From Microbacterium paraoxydans (GTDB lineage: Bacteria > Actinomycetota > Actinomycetes > Actinomycetales > Microbacteriaceae): a DNA stretch of 64,000 nucleotides. The translations under genes and the position numbers were made by a program. The stretch is from assembly GCF_900105335.1 (NCBI RefSeq), contig NZ_LT629770.1, forward strand, positions 2,356,001-2,420,000. The letters are read 5' to 3'. A model generated the notes under the pieces. It worked only from the letters and a program-made list of their open reading frames with translations, was not told where the DNA came from and made no database searches. How positions within the stretch are numbered: position 1 is the stretch's first letter; each line of letters starts with the position of its first letter. Shown one piece after another: positions 44,149-53,554 of the stretch.

Positions 44149-44949
44149 ATGGCCGTGCTCGCGACTCCCGCACAGCTCGCCGACGCCCGGGCCGCCCGTG
44201 TGGCGCACCGGGCCGGCCACTCCGCGCCGACCAGCGGCGTCGCCCCGGGGCTGACCCAGGCGAACCTCATCGCGGTGCCCGCGGACTGGGCCTTCGAGAC
44301 CCTCCTCTACGCGCAGCGCAACCCGAAGCCCTGCCCCGTCCTCGAGGTGATCGAGCAGGGGGAGGTGGAGTCGCGGCTCGCGCCGGGCAGCGACATCCGC
44401 ACCGATATCGGGCGGTACCGCATCTGGCGGGACGGCGCGCTCGTGGAGGAGGTGTCCGACGCGACGGCGGCGTGGGACGAGCATCCCGACCTCGTCGCCT
44501 TCCTCATCGGCTGCAGCTTCACGTTCGAGACGGGTCTCGTCGAGGCCGGGATCCCGATCCGTCATCAGGAGCTCGGGCGCAACGTGCCGATGTACCGCAC
44601 GGCGGTGGACTGCACCCCGGCCGGACGGCTGCGCGGCGAGATGGTGGTCTCGATGCGACCGATCCCCGCGGACCGCGTGGCCGATGCCGTGCAGATCTCC
44701 GGGCGCACCCCGGCGGTGCACGGTGCGCCCGTGCACATCGGCGACCCGGCGTCGCTCGGTATCGCCGATGTGATGGCGCCGGACTTCGGGGACGCCCCCG
44801 AGATCCGCCCCGGCGAGATCCCCGTGTTCTGGGCGTGCGGCGTGACCCCGCAGGCGGCGATCATGGCGTCGAAGCCGCCGTTCGCGGTCACCCACGCCCC
44901 GGGCTACATGTTCGTCACCGATGTGCCGGATGCGGAGTACCGGGTCTGA
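44149..44949 (+). CDS. YcsI-family (putative hydro-lyase / D-glutamate cyclase-like) protein
   Basis: 266 residues of the YcsI/DUF1445 family. Visible: [97 protein letters not shown] and [17 protein letters not shown]. Mammalian homologues have D-glutamate cyclase activity forming 5-oxo-D-proline; in this operon it may feed or salvage the same metabolite, which is inference. 1 nt after pxpA and overlapping the next start (TGATG). Confidence 0.9.
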   Translation: MAVLATPAQLADARAARVAHRAGHSAPTSGVAPGLTQANLIAVPADWAFETLLYAQRNPKPCPVLEVIEQGEVESRLAPGSDIRTDIGRYRIWRDGALVEEVSDATAAWDEHPDLVAFLIGCSFTFETGLVEAGIPIRHQELGRNVPMYRTAVDCTPAGRLRGEMVVSMRPIPADRVADAVQISGRTPAVHGAPVHIGDPASLGIADVMAPDFGDAPEIRPGEIPVFWACGVTPQAAIMASKPPFAVTHAPGYMFVTDVPDAEYRV

Positions 44950-46499
44950 TGCGCATCCTCACGGCCTCCGACAGCGCGCTGCTCGTCGAGGCGGACGACC
45001 TCGAGCAGGCCATGCGGCTGAACCTCGCATGGAGCGACGTGCCCGGCGTGCTCGAGCGCATCCCCGGCGCCCGCACGGTGCTCGTGCGCTTCGATCCGCA
45101 CCGCACCTCGGCCGCCGCGCTGGCCGAGGTGCTCGCCGCGACCGAGGTCGACGCCGCAGCGCTGCCCGATGCGGGCGAGGTCACCATCCCGGTCCGCTAC
45201 GACGGGGAGGATCTGGACGAGGCGGCCGCGCTCCTCGACGTCTCGGCGGAGGAGCTGGTGGCCCGTCACCTCGCCGCCGACTGGCGGGTGGCCTTCTCCG
45301 GCTTCGCTCCCGGCTTCGGCTATGCCGTGAGCGGCGACCCCCTCTTCGACGTGCCGCGGCGGTCGTCGCCCCGCACCCGGGTGCCCGCCGGCTCCGTCGC
45401 GCTCGCCGGGGCGTTCAGCGGCGTGTATCCGCGGGAGAGCCCCGGCGGCTGGCAGCTCATCGGCCGGACCGCCCTGGAGATGTGGGACATCGACCGGGAC
45501 CCGCCGGCGCTGCTCGCGCCGGGTCGCCGCGTGCGCTTCGTGCGTGCGGAGCGGGAGTCGGTCGCGGCGTCGCCGGCATCGGCCGCCGCGACGCGCATCG
45601 ACCGCCGTGAGGACGGTCCGGCGGTCGAGGTCGTGCGACCGTCGCTGCAGCTCCTCGTGCAGGACGCAGGTCGCCCCGGCTTCGCGGCGCTGGGCGTCTC
45701 GGCCTCCGGCGTCGCCGATCGCGTCGCGATGCATGCGGCGAACCGGGCGGTGGGGAACGTGCCTGCCGCAGCCGTGCTGGAGAGCGTCGGCGGGGCCGTG
45801 CTGCGCTTCCACGGCGCGGGTGTGGCCGCCGTCACCGGGGCCACGGGCACGCTCACGCTCACCGACGCCGACGGCACGAAGCGCACGCTTCTCCCCGGCG
45901 TGCCGTTCGCGACCGTCGACGGCGACGAGCTCACGCTGGGGCACCCGGAGCGCGGACTCCGGTCCGTGATCGCCGTCCGCGGCGGTCTCGCTCCGGCCGC
46001 GGCGCTCGACAGCCGCGCGACCGACACGCTCGCCGGACTGGGCCCGGCGCCGCTGACCGCGGGCGATCTCCTTCCGATCGGGGCTGCCGCGGTGGCCGCC
46101 GTCGAGCCGGACCCGGTGCCGCGCCCCCTTCCCGCAGCCGGGGAGCTGGTCGCGCTGGAGATCACGCTCGGCCCGCGCGACGACTGGTTCACGGCCGCCG
46201 GCATCGACGCGCTCACCGCGCAGGAGTGGACGGTCACGCCGCGCTCCGACCGTGTGGGCATCCGCCTGCACGGCGACGTGCCCCTGGAACGCGAGGTCGG
46301 TGGTGAGCTGCCGAGCGAAGGCGCCGTGACCGGGGCTATCCAGGTGCCGCCGGACGGCCAGCCCGTGCTCTTCCTCCCCGATCATCCGCTCACCGGCGGC
46401 TACCCCATCATCGGTGCTCTCACCGATCGCAGCCTCGATCTCGCCGCCCAGCTTCCGCCGGGCGTGCGGGTGCGTTTCACCGTCAAGGAGACCTCATGA
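44949..46499 (+). CDS. pxpBC: 5-oxoprolinase subunits B and C fused
   Basis: 516-residue fusion. Residues 1-205 are PxpB (allophanate hydrolase subunit 1-like: LVEADDLEQAMRLNLAW, FSGFAPGFGYAVSGDP, RTRVPAGSVALAGAFSGVYPRESPGGWQLIG). After a linker (about 205-222), residues 223-516 are PxpC (subunit 2-like: SLQLLVQDAGRPGFAALGVSASGVADRVAMHAANR, then GPRDDWF and SDRVGIRL, PSEGAVTGAIQVPPDGQPVLFLPDHPLTGGYPIIG). In many bacteria these are separate genes. The stop overlaps the biotin carboxylase ATG. Confidence 0.92.
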   Translation: MRILTASDSALLVEADDLEQAMRLNLAWSDVPGVLERIPGARTVLVRFDPHRTSAAALAEVLAATEVDAAALPDAGEVTIPVRYDGEDLDEAAALLDVSAEELVARHLAADWRVAFSGFAPGFGYAVSGDPLFDVPRRSSPRTRVPAGSVALAGAFSGVYPRESPGGWQLIGRTALEMWDIDRDPPALLAPGRRVRFVRAERESVAASPASAAATRIDRREDGPAVEVVRPSLQLLVQDAGRPGFAALGVSASGVADRVAMHAANRAVGNVPAAAVLESVGGAVLRFHGAGVAAVTGATGTLTLTDADGTKRTLLPGVPFATVDGDELTLGHPERGLRSVIAVRGGLAPAAALDSRATDTLAGLGPAPLTAGDLLPIGAAAVAAVEPDPVPRPLPAAGELVALEITLGPRDDWFTAAGIDALTAQEWTVTPRSDRVGIRLHGDVPLEREVGGELPSEGAVTGAIQVPPDGQPVLFLPDHPLTGGYPIIGALTDRSLDLAAQLPPGVRVRFTVKETS

Positions 46500-48211
46500 C
46501 CACTGTGCTGATCGCCAACCGCGGCGAGATCGCGGTCCGCGTGATCCGTGCGTGCGCCGAGGCCGGCTACACGTCGGTCGCCGTCTACGCCGATCAGGAC
46601 GCGGATGCCCTGCACGTGCGGCTCGCGGACGAGGCGATCGGCCTGGGCGGCGACACCGCGGCGACGACATACCTGTCCATCGAGGCGCTGATCGACGCGG
46701 CTCGCCGCAGCGGCGCCGACGCCGTGCACCCCGGCTACGGCTTCCTGTCCGAGAGCGCCGCCTTCGCGCGGGCCGTCGAGGACGCCGGACTCGTCTGGAT
46801 CGGGCCCTCCCCGGAGAGCATCGACGCGCTCGGCGACAAGATGACCGCGCGCCGGATCGCGCAGCGCGTCGGGGCTCCGCTCGCCGCGGGCACGGATCAG
46901 CCGCTGTCCGGACCGCAGGAGGCGGTGGCGTTCGCCGAGGAGCACGGTCTGCCCATCGCGATCAAGGCCGCGTTCGGCGGCGGAGGTCGCGGGCTCAAGG
47001 TCGTCCGCGAGCTGTCGGAGGTCGCCGACGCGTTCGACGCGGCCACCCGCGAGGCGACCGCCGCGTTCGGCCGCGGGGAGTGCTTCGTGGAGCGCTTCCT
47101 GGAGAGCCCGCGGCACATCGAGGTGCAGGTGCTCGGCGACGGGCGCGGCGGCGTGGTCGTCGTGGGCGACCGCGACTGCTCGATGCAGCGCCGCAACCAG
47201 AAGCTCATCGAGGAGGCTCCTGCGCCCGGTCTCACGGAGGCGCAGCGGACGGCGTTCCACGACGCGGCGCGCGCGATCTGCGCCGAGGTGCAGTACCGCG
47301 GCGCCGGCACGGTCGAATTCCTCCTCGCCGCGGACGGCACGATCTCCTTCCTCGAGGTGAACACCCGGTTGCAGGTGGAGCACCCCGTGACCGAGGAGGT
47401 GACCGGGACCGACCTCGTCCGCGAGCAGTTCCGTATCGCGTTCGGCGAGGGGCCGTCGTTCACCGAGACCCCGGCGCCGACCGGGCACGCGTTCGAGTTC
47501 CGCATCAACGCCGAAGACCCCGGCCGCGGGTTCCTGCCCAGCCCCGGACGGGTGGACGGTCTGCGCATCCCCGGTGGACCCGGCGTGCGGTGGGACAGCG
47601 GCATCGAGGCCGGAGACACCGTGCAGCCCGCGTTCGACTCGATGATCGCGAAGCTCATCGTGCACGCGGACACCCGGGACGCGGCTCTCGTCCGTGCGCG
47701 TCGGGCGCTGCGGGAGCTCGCGGTCGAGGGTCCGGCGACCGTGATCCCGTTCGACCTCCGCGCCATCGACGACCCCGCGTTCGCGACCGCGACCTTCGCC
47801 GTGCACACCCAGTGGATCGAGACCGTGCTGCTCCCGGCCCTGGAGGCGCAGCCTCGGCCCGCGGTCGCTCCGGTGTCCGGACTGCAGCGGTTCCCGGTGG
47901 AGATCGACGGCCGCCGCGTGATGCTCGGTCTGCCCGCGGAGCTGCTGGCGGGCATCGGTCGTCCGGCGGGAGAGGTCGCGGCCCCCGTGTCCTCGGCGGA
48001 TCCCTCCGAGCTGCGGGTCCCCGCGCCGGGCACGCTCGTCCGCTGGCTCGTCGACGACGGGGCCGAGGTGGCCGAGGGAGACCCGGTGGCCGTGCTCGAC
48101 GCGATGAAGATGGAGACCACGGTCACCGCGCACCGCGCCGGCACGCTCACCCCGCGCGCCGACACCGGCGCGACCCTCGCCGCCGACGCCCTCCTCGCCA
48201 CGATCGCCTGA
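46496..48211 (+). CDS. Biotin carboxylase-BCCP fusion protein
   Basis: 571 residues: biotin carboxylase domains (1-450: LIANRGEIAVRVIRACAE, HPGYGFLSESAAFA, IKAAFGGGGRGLKVV, EVNTRLQVEHPVTEEVTG) and a C-terminal biotinyl carrier domain whose AMKMET lysine is K538. It resembles AccA-type subunits of actinobacterial acyl-CoA carboxylases, but no carboxyltransferase gene is next to it. PxpB/PxpC are related to urea carboxylase and allophanate hydrolase parts, so this protein may serve a carboxylation linked to 5-oxoproline or related lactam use. Coupled to pxpBC by ATGA. Confidence 0.93.
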   Translation: MTTVLIANRGEIAVRVIRACAEAGYTSVAVYADQDADALHVRLADEAIGLGGDTAATTYLSIEALIDAARRSGADAVHPGYGFLSESAAFARAVEDAGLVWIGPSPESIDALGDKMTARRIAQRVGAPLAAGTDQPLSGPQEAVAFAEEHGLPIAIKAAFGGGGRGLKVVRELSEVADAFDAATREATAAFGRGECFVERFLESPRHIEVQVLGDGRGGVVVVGDRDCSMQRRNQKLIEEAPAPGLTEAQRTAFHDAARAICAEVQYRGAGTVEFLLAADGTISFLEVNTRLQVEHPVTEEVTGTDLVREQFRIAFGEGPSFTETPAPTGHAFEFRINAEDPGRGFLPSPGRVDGLRIPGGPGVRWDSGIEAGDTVQPAFDSMIAKLIVHADTRDAALVRARRALRELAVEGPATVIPFDLRAIDDPAFATATFAVHTQWIETVLLPALEAQPRPAVAPVSGLQRFPVEIDGRRVMLGLPAELLAGIGRPAGEVAAPVSSADPSELRVPAPGTLVRWLVDDGAEVAEGDPVAVLDAMKMETTVTAHRAGTLTPRADTGATLAADALLATIA

Positions 48212-48725
48212 CCCCGCCCCGGTCACCCTCCGCGTGCGGAGTGCAAAAACACCCCTCCCGCACCCCTCAGACGCCCCTTTCCGATCCCGCACGCTTTGAT
48301 CCCGCCAGCGCCCCCCGCGTGAGAGTGCGAATACGGTCCTCCCGCCCGCCGGGCACGCCCGTTTTCGATCCCGCGCGCTCCGACGCGGGGGACGTCCCCC
48401 GCGTGCGAGTGCGAATAGGCCCCTCCCGCCCGCCGGGGGCGCCCCTTTTCGACCCTGCACCGTAGGGGCCGGACCCGCGGACACCGCGTGGGCCGGGACG
48501 TTCCTGTCTGGAGAGTGCGAAAGTGCACCTTCCGGAGACCCGGAAGGCCCCATTTCGATCCCGCACGCGACGCGGCGACCAAGGCCCGTGCGAGCGCGAA
48601 AACGCCCCCTCGTCGTGAGAAGAAGGGGCGTTTTCCGTTACGGCTCCACCCCGCAAACCCGCGCGAGTGCGAAAACGGGCCTCCGCGGGGTGCGGGAGGG
48701 GCAAAAACCGTCCCGCATGTGAGCG
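48212..48725. repeat. 514-nt array of six hairpin units (GAGTGCGAA... CGATCCCGCAC)
   Basis: No gene. Six degenerate units at about 48240-48294, 48323-48378, 48407-48460, 48511-48568, 48590-48644 and 48663-48723. Each starts GtGCGAA(a/t)ACG or similar, has a GC-rich self-complementary core, and ends CGNTTTTCGATCCCGCaC, so each folds as one hairpin; cores differ in every unit (for example CTTCCGG...CCGGAAG in the fourth). Placed between the convergent biotin carboxylase and uracil permease stops. Confidence 0.85.
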
Positions 48726-50081
48726 TTACGCGGGGTCGCCGCCGAGGGGGCCGACGGGCTCGAGAGGCTTCGGGTCGTCGGCACCCGTCTTGCGCGCGCG
48801 GGCGATGAGGTTGCCCAGGTGATAGATCAGCAGCGCCGCGACCGTCCCGAGCACGATCCCGCCGAAGGCGAAGTCGCCGAGCTGCATCGTGAACCCGGCG
48901 ATGCCGATCACGAGCGAGACCGCTGCGGTGTACTGGTTGACCGGACGCGAGAAGTCGACCCGGCTGTCGACCCAGATCTTGATGCCGATGATGCCGATGA
49001 GGCCGTAGAGCGCCGTCGTCGCACCGCCGAGCACGCCCGCGGGGATCGAGTTGAACACCTCGCCGACCTTGGGGGAGAACGCGAGGAGGACCGCGAACAG
49101 ACCCGCCACCCAGTACACGGCGGTGGAGTACACGCGGGTCGCGGCCATGACACCGATGTTCTCGCCGTAGGTCGTGGTGCCCGAGCCGCCGAATCCACCG
49201 GCGATGGTCGTGGCGACACCGTCGGCGATGAGGGCGCGACCGGTGTGGCGGTTGATCGCGGGGTCCTCGGTCATGGTCGCGACGCCGCGCACGTGACCGA
49301 CGTTCTCCGCGATGAGCACGAGCACGACCGGCAGGAACATCGCGATGGTCGACCAGGTGCCTGGCTCGACGAAGTCCGGGAACTGGAAGTGCGGGAGGCC
49401 GATCCACGGGGCGTCCGCGATGAGCTCGGCGGGGGTCTTGTCGCCACGGAGCGGGTTGGGCACCTCGAACGAGCCGTTGAAGGCGGCCCAGATGAAGCCG
49501 ACGGCGACGCCGAGGAAGATCGAGATCCGGCCGAGGAAGCCCCGGAAGAGCACGGCGAAGAGGATGATCGCGACGAGGGTGATCGTGGCGGTCACGGGGT
49601 CGAGCGCGAAGTTGCTCCAGGCGGTGGGGGCGAGGTTGAAGCCGATCAGCGCGACGATGGCACCGGCGACGACCGGGGGCATCAGGGCGTCGACCCAGCG
49701 GAGGCCGACGAACTGCACGACGAGACCGACGACCGCGAGGAGCACGCCCACCGCGACCACGCCCGCGAGGGCGGAGCCGGTGCCGCCCGCCGCGACGGCC
49801 GCGGTGATGGGGGCGATGAAGGCGAACGAGGAGCCGAGGTAGCTCGGCAGCTGGTTCTTCGTGATGAGGAGGAAGAGCAGCGTGCCGATGCCGCTGAAGA
49901 GCAGCGTGGTCGACACCGGGAAGCCGGTGAGCGTCGGCACGAGGAACGTGGCGCCGAACATGGCGACGACGTGCTGGGCGCCGATGGCGATGGTCGCGGG
50001 CCAGGACAGACGTTCCTCGGGGGTGACGACGGCGCCGGGCTCGACGGTGCGGCCGTTTCCGTGCAGCTTCCACAAAGCCAT
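48726..50081 (-). CDS. Uracil/xanthine permease, NCS2 family
   Basis: 451-residue nucleobase:H+ symporter with about 14 helices. NCS2 signatures: AIGAQHVVAMFGATFLVP (TM1 with the QH motif), SSFAFIAPI, and ENVGHVRGVATMTEDP with FGGSGTTTYGENIGVMA in the substrate region. The wording AENVGH...GTTTYGENIG is that of UraA/RutG/PyrP uracil permeases. Purine enzymes flank it but the sequence favours uracil. Confidence 0.9.
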   Translation of the reverse strand: MALWKLHGNGRTVEPGAVVTPEERLSWPATIAIGAQHVVAMFGATFLVPTLTGFPVSTTLLFSGIGTLLFLLITKNQLPSYLGSSFAFIAPITAAVAAGGTGSALAGVVAVGVLLAVVGLVVQFVGLRWVDALMPPVVAGAIVALIGFNLAPTAWSNFALDPVTATITLVAIILFAVLFRGFLGRISIFLGVAVGFIWAAFNGSFEVPNPLRGDKTPAELIADAPWIGLPHFQFPDFVEPGTWSTIAMFLPVVLVLIAENVGHVRGVATMTEDPAINRHTGRALIADGVATTIAGGFGGSGTTTYGENIGVMAATRVYSTAVYWVAGLFAVLLAFSPKVGEVFNSIPAGVLGGATTALYGLIGIIGIKIWVDSRVDFSRPVNQYTAAVSLVIGIAGFTMQLGDFAFGGIVLGTVAALLIYHLGNLIARARKTGADDPKPLEPVGPLGGDPA

Positions 50082-50181
50082 GCGGGCTCCTCAGGGTTCG
50101 GGATCGGGGGCGGAGTGCTGGAGCAACACTACCGATTCCTGAGTTTTCCCTGTGCGTCCCGCGGCCGCGGGGAGCGCGACG

Positions 50182-51057
50182 TCAGGCGCCGAGGCGGTCG
50201 ATGAGCTCCCGGTACCGGGCGGCCGTCCGGGCCACGACCTCCTCGGGCAGCACGGGGGGCTCGCCCTGCTTGTCCCAGTTCGCCGCGAGCCAGTCGCGCA
50301 CGATCTGCTTGTCGAAGCTCGCCATCCGCTCCGCCGGGGTCGACCCCGTGCGCCAGGCCTCGGCGTCCCAATACCGGGAGGAGTCGCTCGTGAGGACCTC
50401 GTCGGCGAGGCGGAGGATGCCGTCGGCGTCGGTCCCGAACTCGAACTTCGTGTCGGCGAGGATGAGCCCCTTCTCCTCGGCGATGGCCGCGGCACGACGG
50501 TAGATCGCGAGCGAGGCGTCGCGGAGCTCGGCCGCCCGGTCCGCCCCGACGAGCTCGACGACGCGGTCGAACGTGATGTTCTCGTCGTGTTCGCCCATCG
50601 GCGCCTTGTAGGCCGGGGTGAACAGCGGCTCGGGCAGGCGGTCGCCGTTCTGCAGGCCTGCCGGCAGGGCGATGCCGCACACGGTGCCGTGCTCCTGGTA
50701 CTCGGCCCAGCCGGAGCCGGTGATGTACCCGCGCACGACGCACTCGATCGGCAGCATCTCGAGCGACTGGGCGAGCATGGCGCGATCGGCCACCTCCTCC
50801 GGCAGGTCGCCGTCCGTGAGGTGGTTCGGCACGTCGAGCTGGGCGAACCACCAGCGGCTGAGGCGCGTCAGCAGAGCGCCCTTGTCGGTGATGCCGGGGG
50901 AGAGCACGACGTCGAAGGCGCTCACCCGGTCGGACGCGACGACGAGGATGCGGGTGTCGGCCGGGTCCTCCGAGGCGTAGAGGTCGCGGACCTTTCCGGA
51001 GTAGAGGTGTCGCCACCCGGGGATGGCCTGCGCGTTTCCTGCGGACGGTGTGCTCAC
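50182..51057 (-). CDS. purC: SAICAR synthase (phosphoribosylaminoimidazole-succinocarboxamide synthase)
   Basis: 291 residues, the single-domain length. It joins aspartate to CAIR in purine synthesis. Motifs: LYSGKVRDLYASED near 19-32, SDRVSAFDVVLS, PIECVVRGYITGSGWAEYQ, ADTKFEFGTD and LADEVLTSDSSRYWDAE. GTG start 51055-51057. Separated from the divergent PadR gene by a family C palindrome. Confidence 0.96.
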   Translation of the reverse strand: MSTPSAGNAQAIPGWRHLYSGKVRDLYASEDPADTRILVVASDRVSAFDVVLSPGITDKGALLTRLSRWWFAQLDVPNHLTDGDLPEEVADRAMLAQSLEMLPIECVVRGYITGSGWAEYQEHGTVCGIALPAGLQNGDRLPEPLFTPAYKAPMGEHDENITFDRVVELVGADRAAELRDASLAIYRRAAAIAEEKGLILADTKFEFGTDADGILRLADEVLTSDSSRYWDAEAWRTGSTPAERMASFDKQIVRDWLAANWDKQGEPPVLPEEVVARTAARYRELIDRLGA

Positions 51058-51091
51058 CCGCCCATTATCCCGGTGATGCGTCCTCTTCCGC

Positions 51092-51175
51092 GCCGAGACC
51101 CCGCGTTCGCGTCGAGACCCCGGGGTGAGCGCGTCGGGACCCCGGGGTCTCGCCGGAAAACCGGGGTCTCGTCGG
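51092..51175. repeat. Family C nested palindrome, copy 4
   Basis: Contains CCGAGACCCCGCG (51093-51105), GTCGAGACCCCGGGG (51111-51125), GACCCCGGGGTCTCGCC (51138-51154) and CCGGGGTCTCGTCGG (51161-51175): four arms instead of two pairs in the other copies, with a GACCCCGGGGTC palindrome in the centre. Lies between divergent purC and the PadR promoter. Confidence 0.85.
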
Positions 51176-51189
51176 GGGAGAGGCGGGTG

Positions 51190-51208
51190 TATAGTCCATG
51201 TGGACTAT
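51190..51208 (+). promoter_or_regulatory. PadR-type operator over a -10 element
   Basis: ATAGTCCA-TG-TGGACTAT (51191-51208) has perfect 8-bp arms and overlaps a -10-like TATAGT (51190-51195), 50 nt before the PadR start. Autorepression of the PadR-MFS pair is likely. Confidence 0.7.
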
Positions 51209-51244
51209 CCGACGGGGCGACAGAGCAGCGGACAGGGGAGAGGC

Positions 51245-51877
51245 GTGGGGAAGAGCGGGGATGTGGTGGCGGGACTCACGCCGCTCGGGGTGATGGTGCT
51301 CGCGCTGCTTCGCGAGAGCGACATGCACCCGTACGAGATGGTGCGCCTGCTCCGCGCGCGTCACGACGACCGCCTCATCACCGTCACCAACGGCACGCTC
51401 TACCACACGGTCGCCCGGCTCCAGCGTGCCGGTCTGCTCGACGAGGTCGGCACGGATCGCGAGGGCAACCGACCGGAGCGGACGACCTACACCCTCACCG
51501 ACGCCGGCCGGGAGGCGGTGGTCGCCTGGGTGCGTCGCGCCCTCCCCCGCATCGACCGCGAGACCGACGCCCGCGTCGCGCTCGCCGAGTCGCACAACCT
51601 CGACCGCGACGACGCCGTCGCGCTGCTGCAGGAGCGACGGGAGGCCCTCGTCGCCTCGTACGCGCTGCACCACGACGGCCTCGCCTCCGCCCGCGCCAAG
51701 GGCGTCCCGCCGCAGGTCCTGGTCGAGATCGAACGGCAGGAGGCGCTGCTCGACGCCGAGCTCCGCTGGCTCGACTCCCTCCTCACCCGCCTCGACGGCG
51801 ACGAGCTCCGCTGGGGCCCCGACGCCTTCGACGACACCGACCGCTACCGCGCCCAGCGAAAGGCTGCACAGCAATGA
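51245..51877 (+). CDS. PadR-family transcriptional regulator
   Basis: 210 residues: PadR winged helix (TPLGVMVLALLRESDMHPYEMVRLLRAR, NGTLYHTVARLQRAGLL, RPERTTYTLTDAGREAV) and a C-terminal Vir-like helical dimerisation domain (about 105-195). GTG start with GGGGAGAGG upstream. Its stop overlaps the start of the drug exporter (ATGA), the usual repressor-exporter pairing that responds to toxic aromatic or cationic compounds. Confidence 0.9.
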   Translation: MGKSGDVVAGLTPLGVMVLALLRESDMHPYEMVRLLRARHDDRLITVTNGTLYHTVARLQRAGLLDEVGTDREGNRPERTTYTLTDAGREAVVAWVRRALPRIDRETDARVALAESHNLDRDDAVALLQERREALVASYALHHDGLASARAKGVPPQVLVEIERQEALLDAELRWLDSLLTRLDGDELRWGPDAFDDTDRYRAQRKAAQQ

Positions 51878-53406
51878 CCGATTCCCGTCAGACCTCGGGG
51901 CCCGAGACGGGGCCCTTCGCCGCCGGTCACGCGCCGAAGAGTCCGTGGCCCGCGCTCTGGGCGCTCGTCATCGGGTTCTTCATGATCCTCGTCGACACCA
52001 CGATCGTCTCCGTCGCGAACCCGGCGATCAAGGCCGCCCTCGACCCCGACACGAACAACCTCGACTACGTCGTGTGGGTCACCAGCGCCTACCTGCTCGC
52101 CTATGCCGTGCCGCTGCTGATCACCGGACGACTCGGCGACCGCTTCGGGCCGAAGAACATCTACCTCATCGGGCTCGCGGTCTTCACCCTCGCCTCGCTC
52201 TGGTGCGGACTTTCGACGACGCTCGAGGGCCTGATCGCGGCCCGCGCGGTCCAGGGGCTCGGCGCCGCGTTGATGACCCCGCAGACCATGGCCGTGATCA
52301 CCCGCACGTTCCCGCCGAACCGCCGCGGGGCGGCGATGGGCCTCTGGGGTGCCACGGCCGGCGTGGCCACGCTCGTCGGCCCGCTCGCCGGCGGTCTGCT
52401 CGTCGACGGCTTCGGCTGGGCGTGGATCTTCTTCGTGAACCTGCCCGTCGGCGTGGTCGCCTTCGTGCTCGCCTGGATCCTCGTGCCGAAGCTGAAGACG
52501 CACCCGCACCGGTTCGACCTCGTCGGCGTCGTGCTCAGCGCCGTCGCGCTGTTCCTCATCGTCTTCGGACTGCAGGAGGGCGAGAAGTACGACTGGGGGA
52601 CCATCGCGGGCCCGATCTCGGTCTGGGGCCTCATCATCGCCGGCGTCGTGGTGCTCGCGCTCTTCATCGTGCAGCAGGCCCGCACCCGCAGCGAACCCCT
52701 CGTCCCGCTCGCCCTCTTCCGCGACCGCAACTTCTCCGGCGCGAACGTGGCGATCGCGGCGGTCGGCTTCACCGTCACGAGCATGTCGCTGCCGATGATG
52801 TTCTTCCTGCAGACGGCGCGTGGCCTCACCCCCACCGAGGCCGCGATGCTGCTCATCCCGATGGCCGTGCTGTCGGGCGTGCTCGCCCCGGTCGCCGGGA
52901 AGATCCTCGACCGTGTCGACCCACGCATCATCCTCGTGCCCGGCCTGCTCTGCGTCGCGGGTGCCCTGGTCTGGTACTCCGCCCTGACCACGATGGACAC
53001 CCCGATCCTGATGTTCCTGCTGCCGTCCGCCCTGATGGGCATCGGCAACGCGGGCATGTGGGGGCCGCTGGCGACCACGGCCACGCGCAAGCTGCCGCCG
53101 CGGCAGGCCGGTGCCGGTGCGGGCATCTACAACACCACCCGCACCATCGGCTCGGTCATCGGCTCCGCCTCGATCGCCGCGTTCATGCAGTCGCGGCTGG
53201 AGGCGAACCTCCCCGGTCTGGCCGACGCTCCGGCCGGCACGGGCCGCGGCGCGCTGCCCCCGCAGGTCGCGGAGGGCTTCGCGGCCGGCATGTCCGAGAC
53301 GCTGCTGCTCCCCGCCGGTGTGATCCTCATCGCACTGGTCGCCTCGCTGTTCCTCCGTGGGCAGGATCGGAAGGACGAGGCCGTCCCCGCGACCCCTCCG
53401 GCGTGA
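51874..53406 (+). CDS. MFS multidrug exporter, DHA2 (14-helix) family
   Basis: 510 residues with 14 predicted helices. Motifs: LVIGFFMILVDTTIVSVANPAI (motif D1), TGRLGDRFGPKNIYLIG (motif A) and GLWGATAGVATLVGPLAGGLLV (motif C), as in EmrB/QacA proton antiporters. Coupled to the PadR repressor; expression is probably induced by its substrates. A hairpin follows at 53417-53457. Confidence 0.92.
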   Translation: MTDSRQTSGPETGPFAAGHAPKSPWPALWALVIGFFMILVDTTIVSVANPAIKAALDPDTNNLDYVVWVTSAYLLAYAVPLLITGRLGDRFGPKNIYLIGLAVFTLASLWCGLSTTLEGLIAARAVQGLGAALMTPQTMAVITRTFPPNRRGAAMGLWGATAGVATLVGPLAGGLLVDGFGWAWIFFVNLPVGVVAFVLAWILVPKLKTHPHRFDLVGVVLSAVALFLIVFGLQEGEKYDWGTIAGPISVWGLIIAGVVVLALFIVQQARTRSEPLVPLALFRDRNFSGANVAIAAVGFTVTSMSLPMMFFLQTARGLTPTEAAMLLIPMAVLSGVLAPVAGKILDRVDPRIILVPGLLCVAGALVWYSALTTMDTPILMFLLPSALMGIGNAGMWGPLATTATRKLPPRQAGAGAGIYNTTRTIGSVIGSASIAAFMQSRLEANLPGLADAPAGTGRGALPPQVAEGFAAGMSETLLLPAGVILIALVASLFLRGQDRKDEAVPATPPA

Positions 53407-53416
53407 CCGCGATGAC

Positions 53417-53457
53417 CCCGACACGCCGGTATCCACGCGGCTTCCGGCAGTGTCGGG
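53417..53457 (+). terminator. Hairpin after the MFS gene
   Basis: CCCGACACGCCGG (53417-53429) pairs with CCGGCAGTGTCGGG (53444-53457) with one bulged base, 10 nt after the MFS stop. No T-run follows, as is common in high-GC actinobacteria. Confidence 0.55.
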
Positions 53458-53554
53458 CGTCTCTCCGAGATTCCGGTGCGCGGGAGGTGCAGGGTTAGGG
53501 TGGATGGTCGGCGGCCGCCGGGCCGCCCTTCCGAACCCCCGAGGAGCACTCGAC

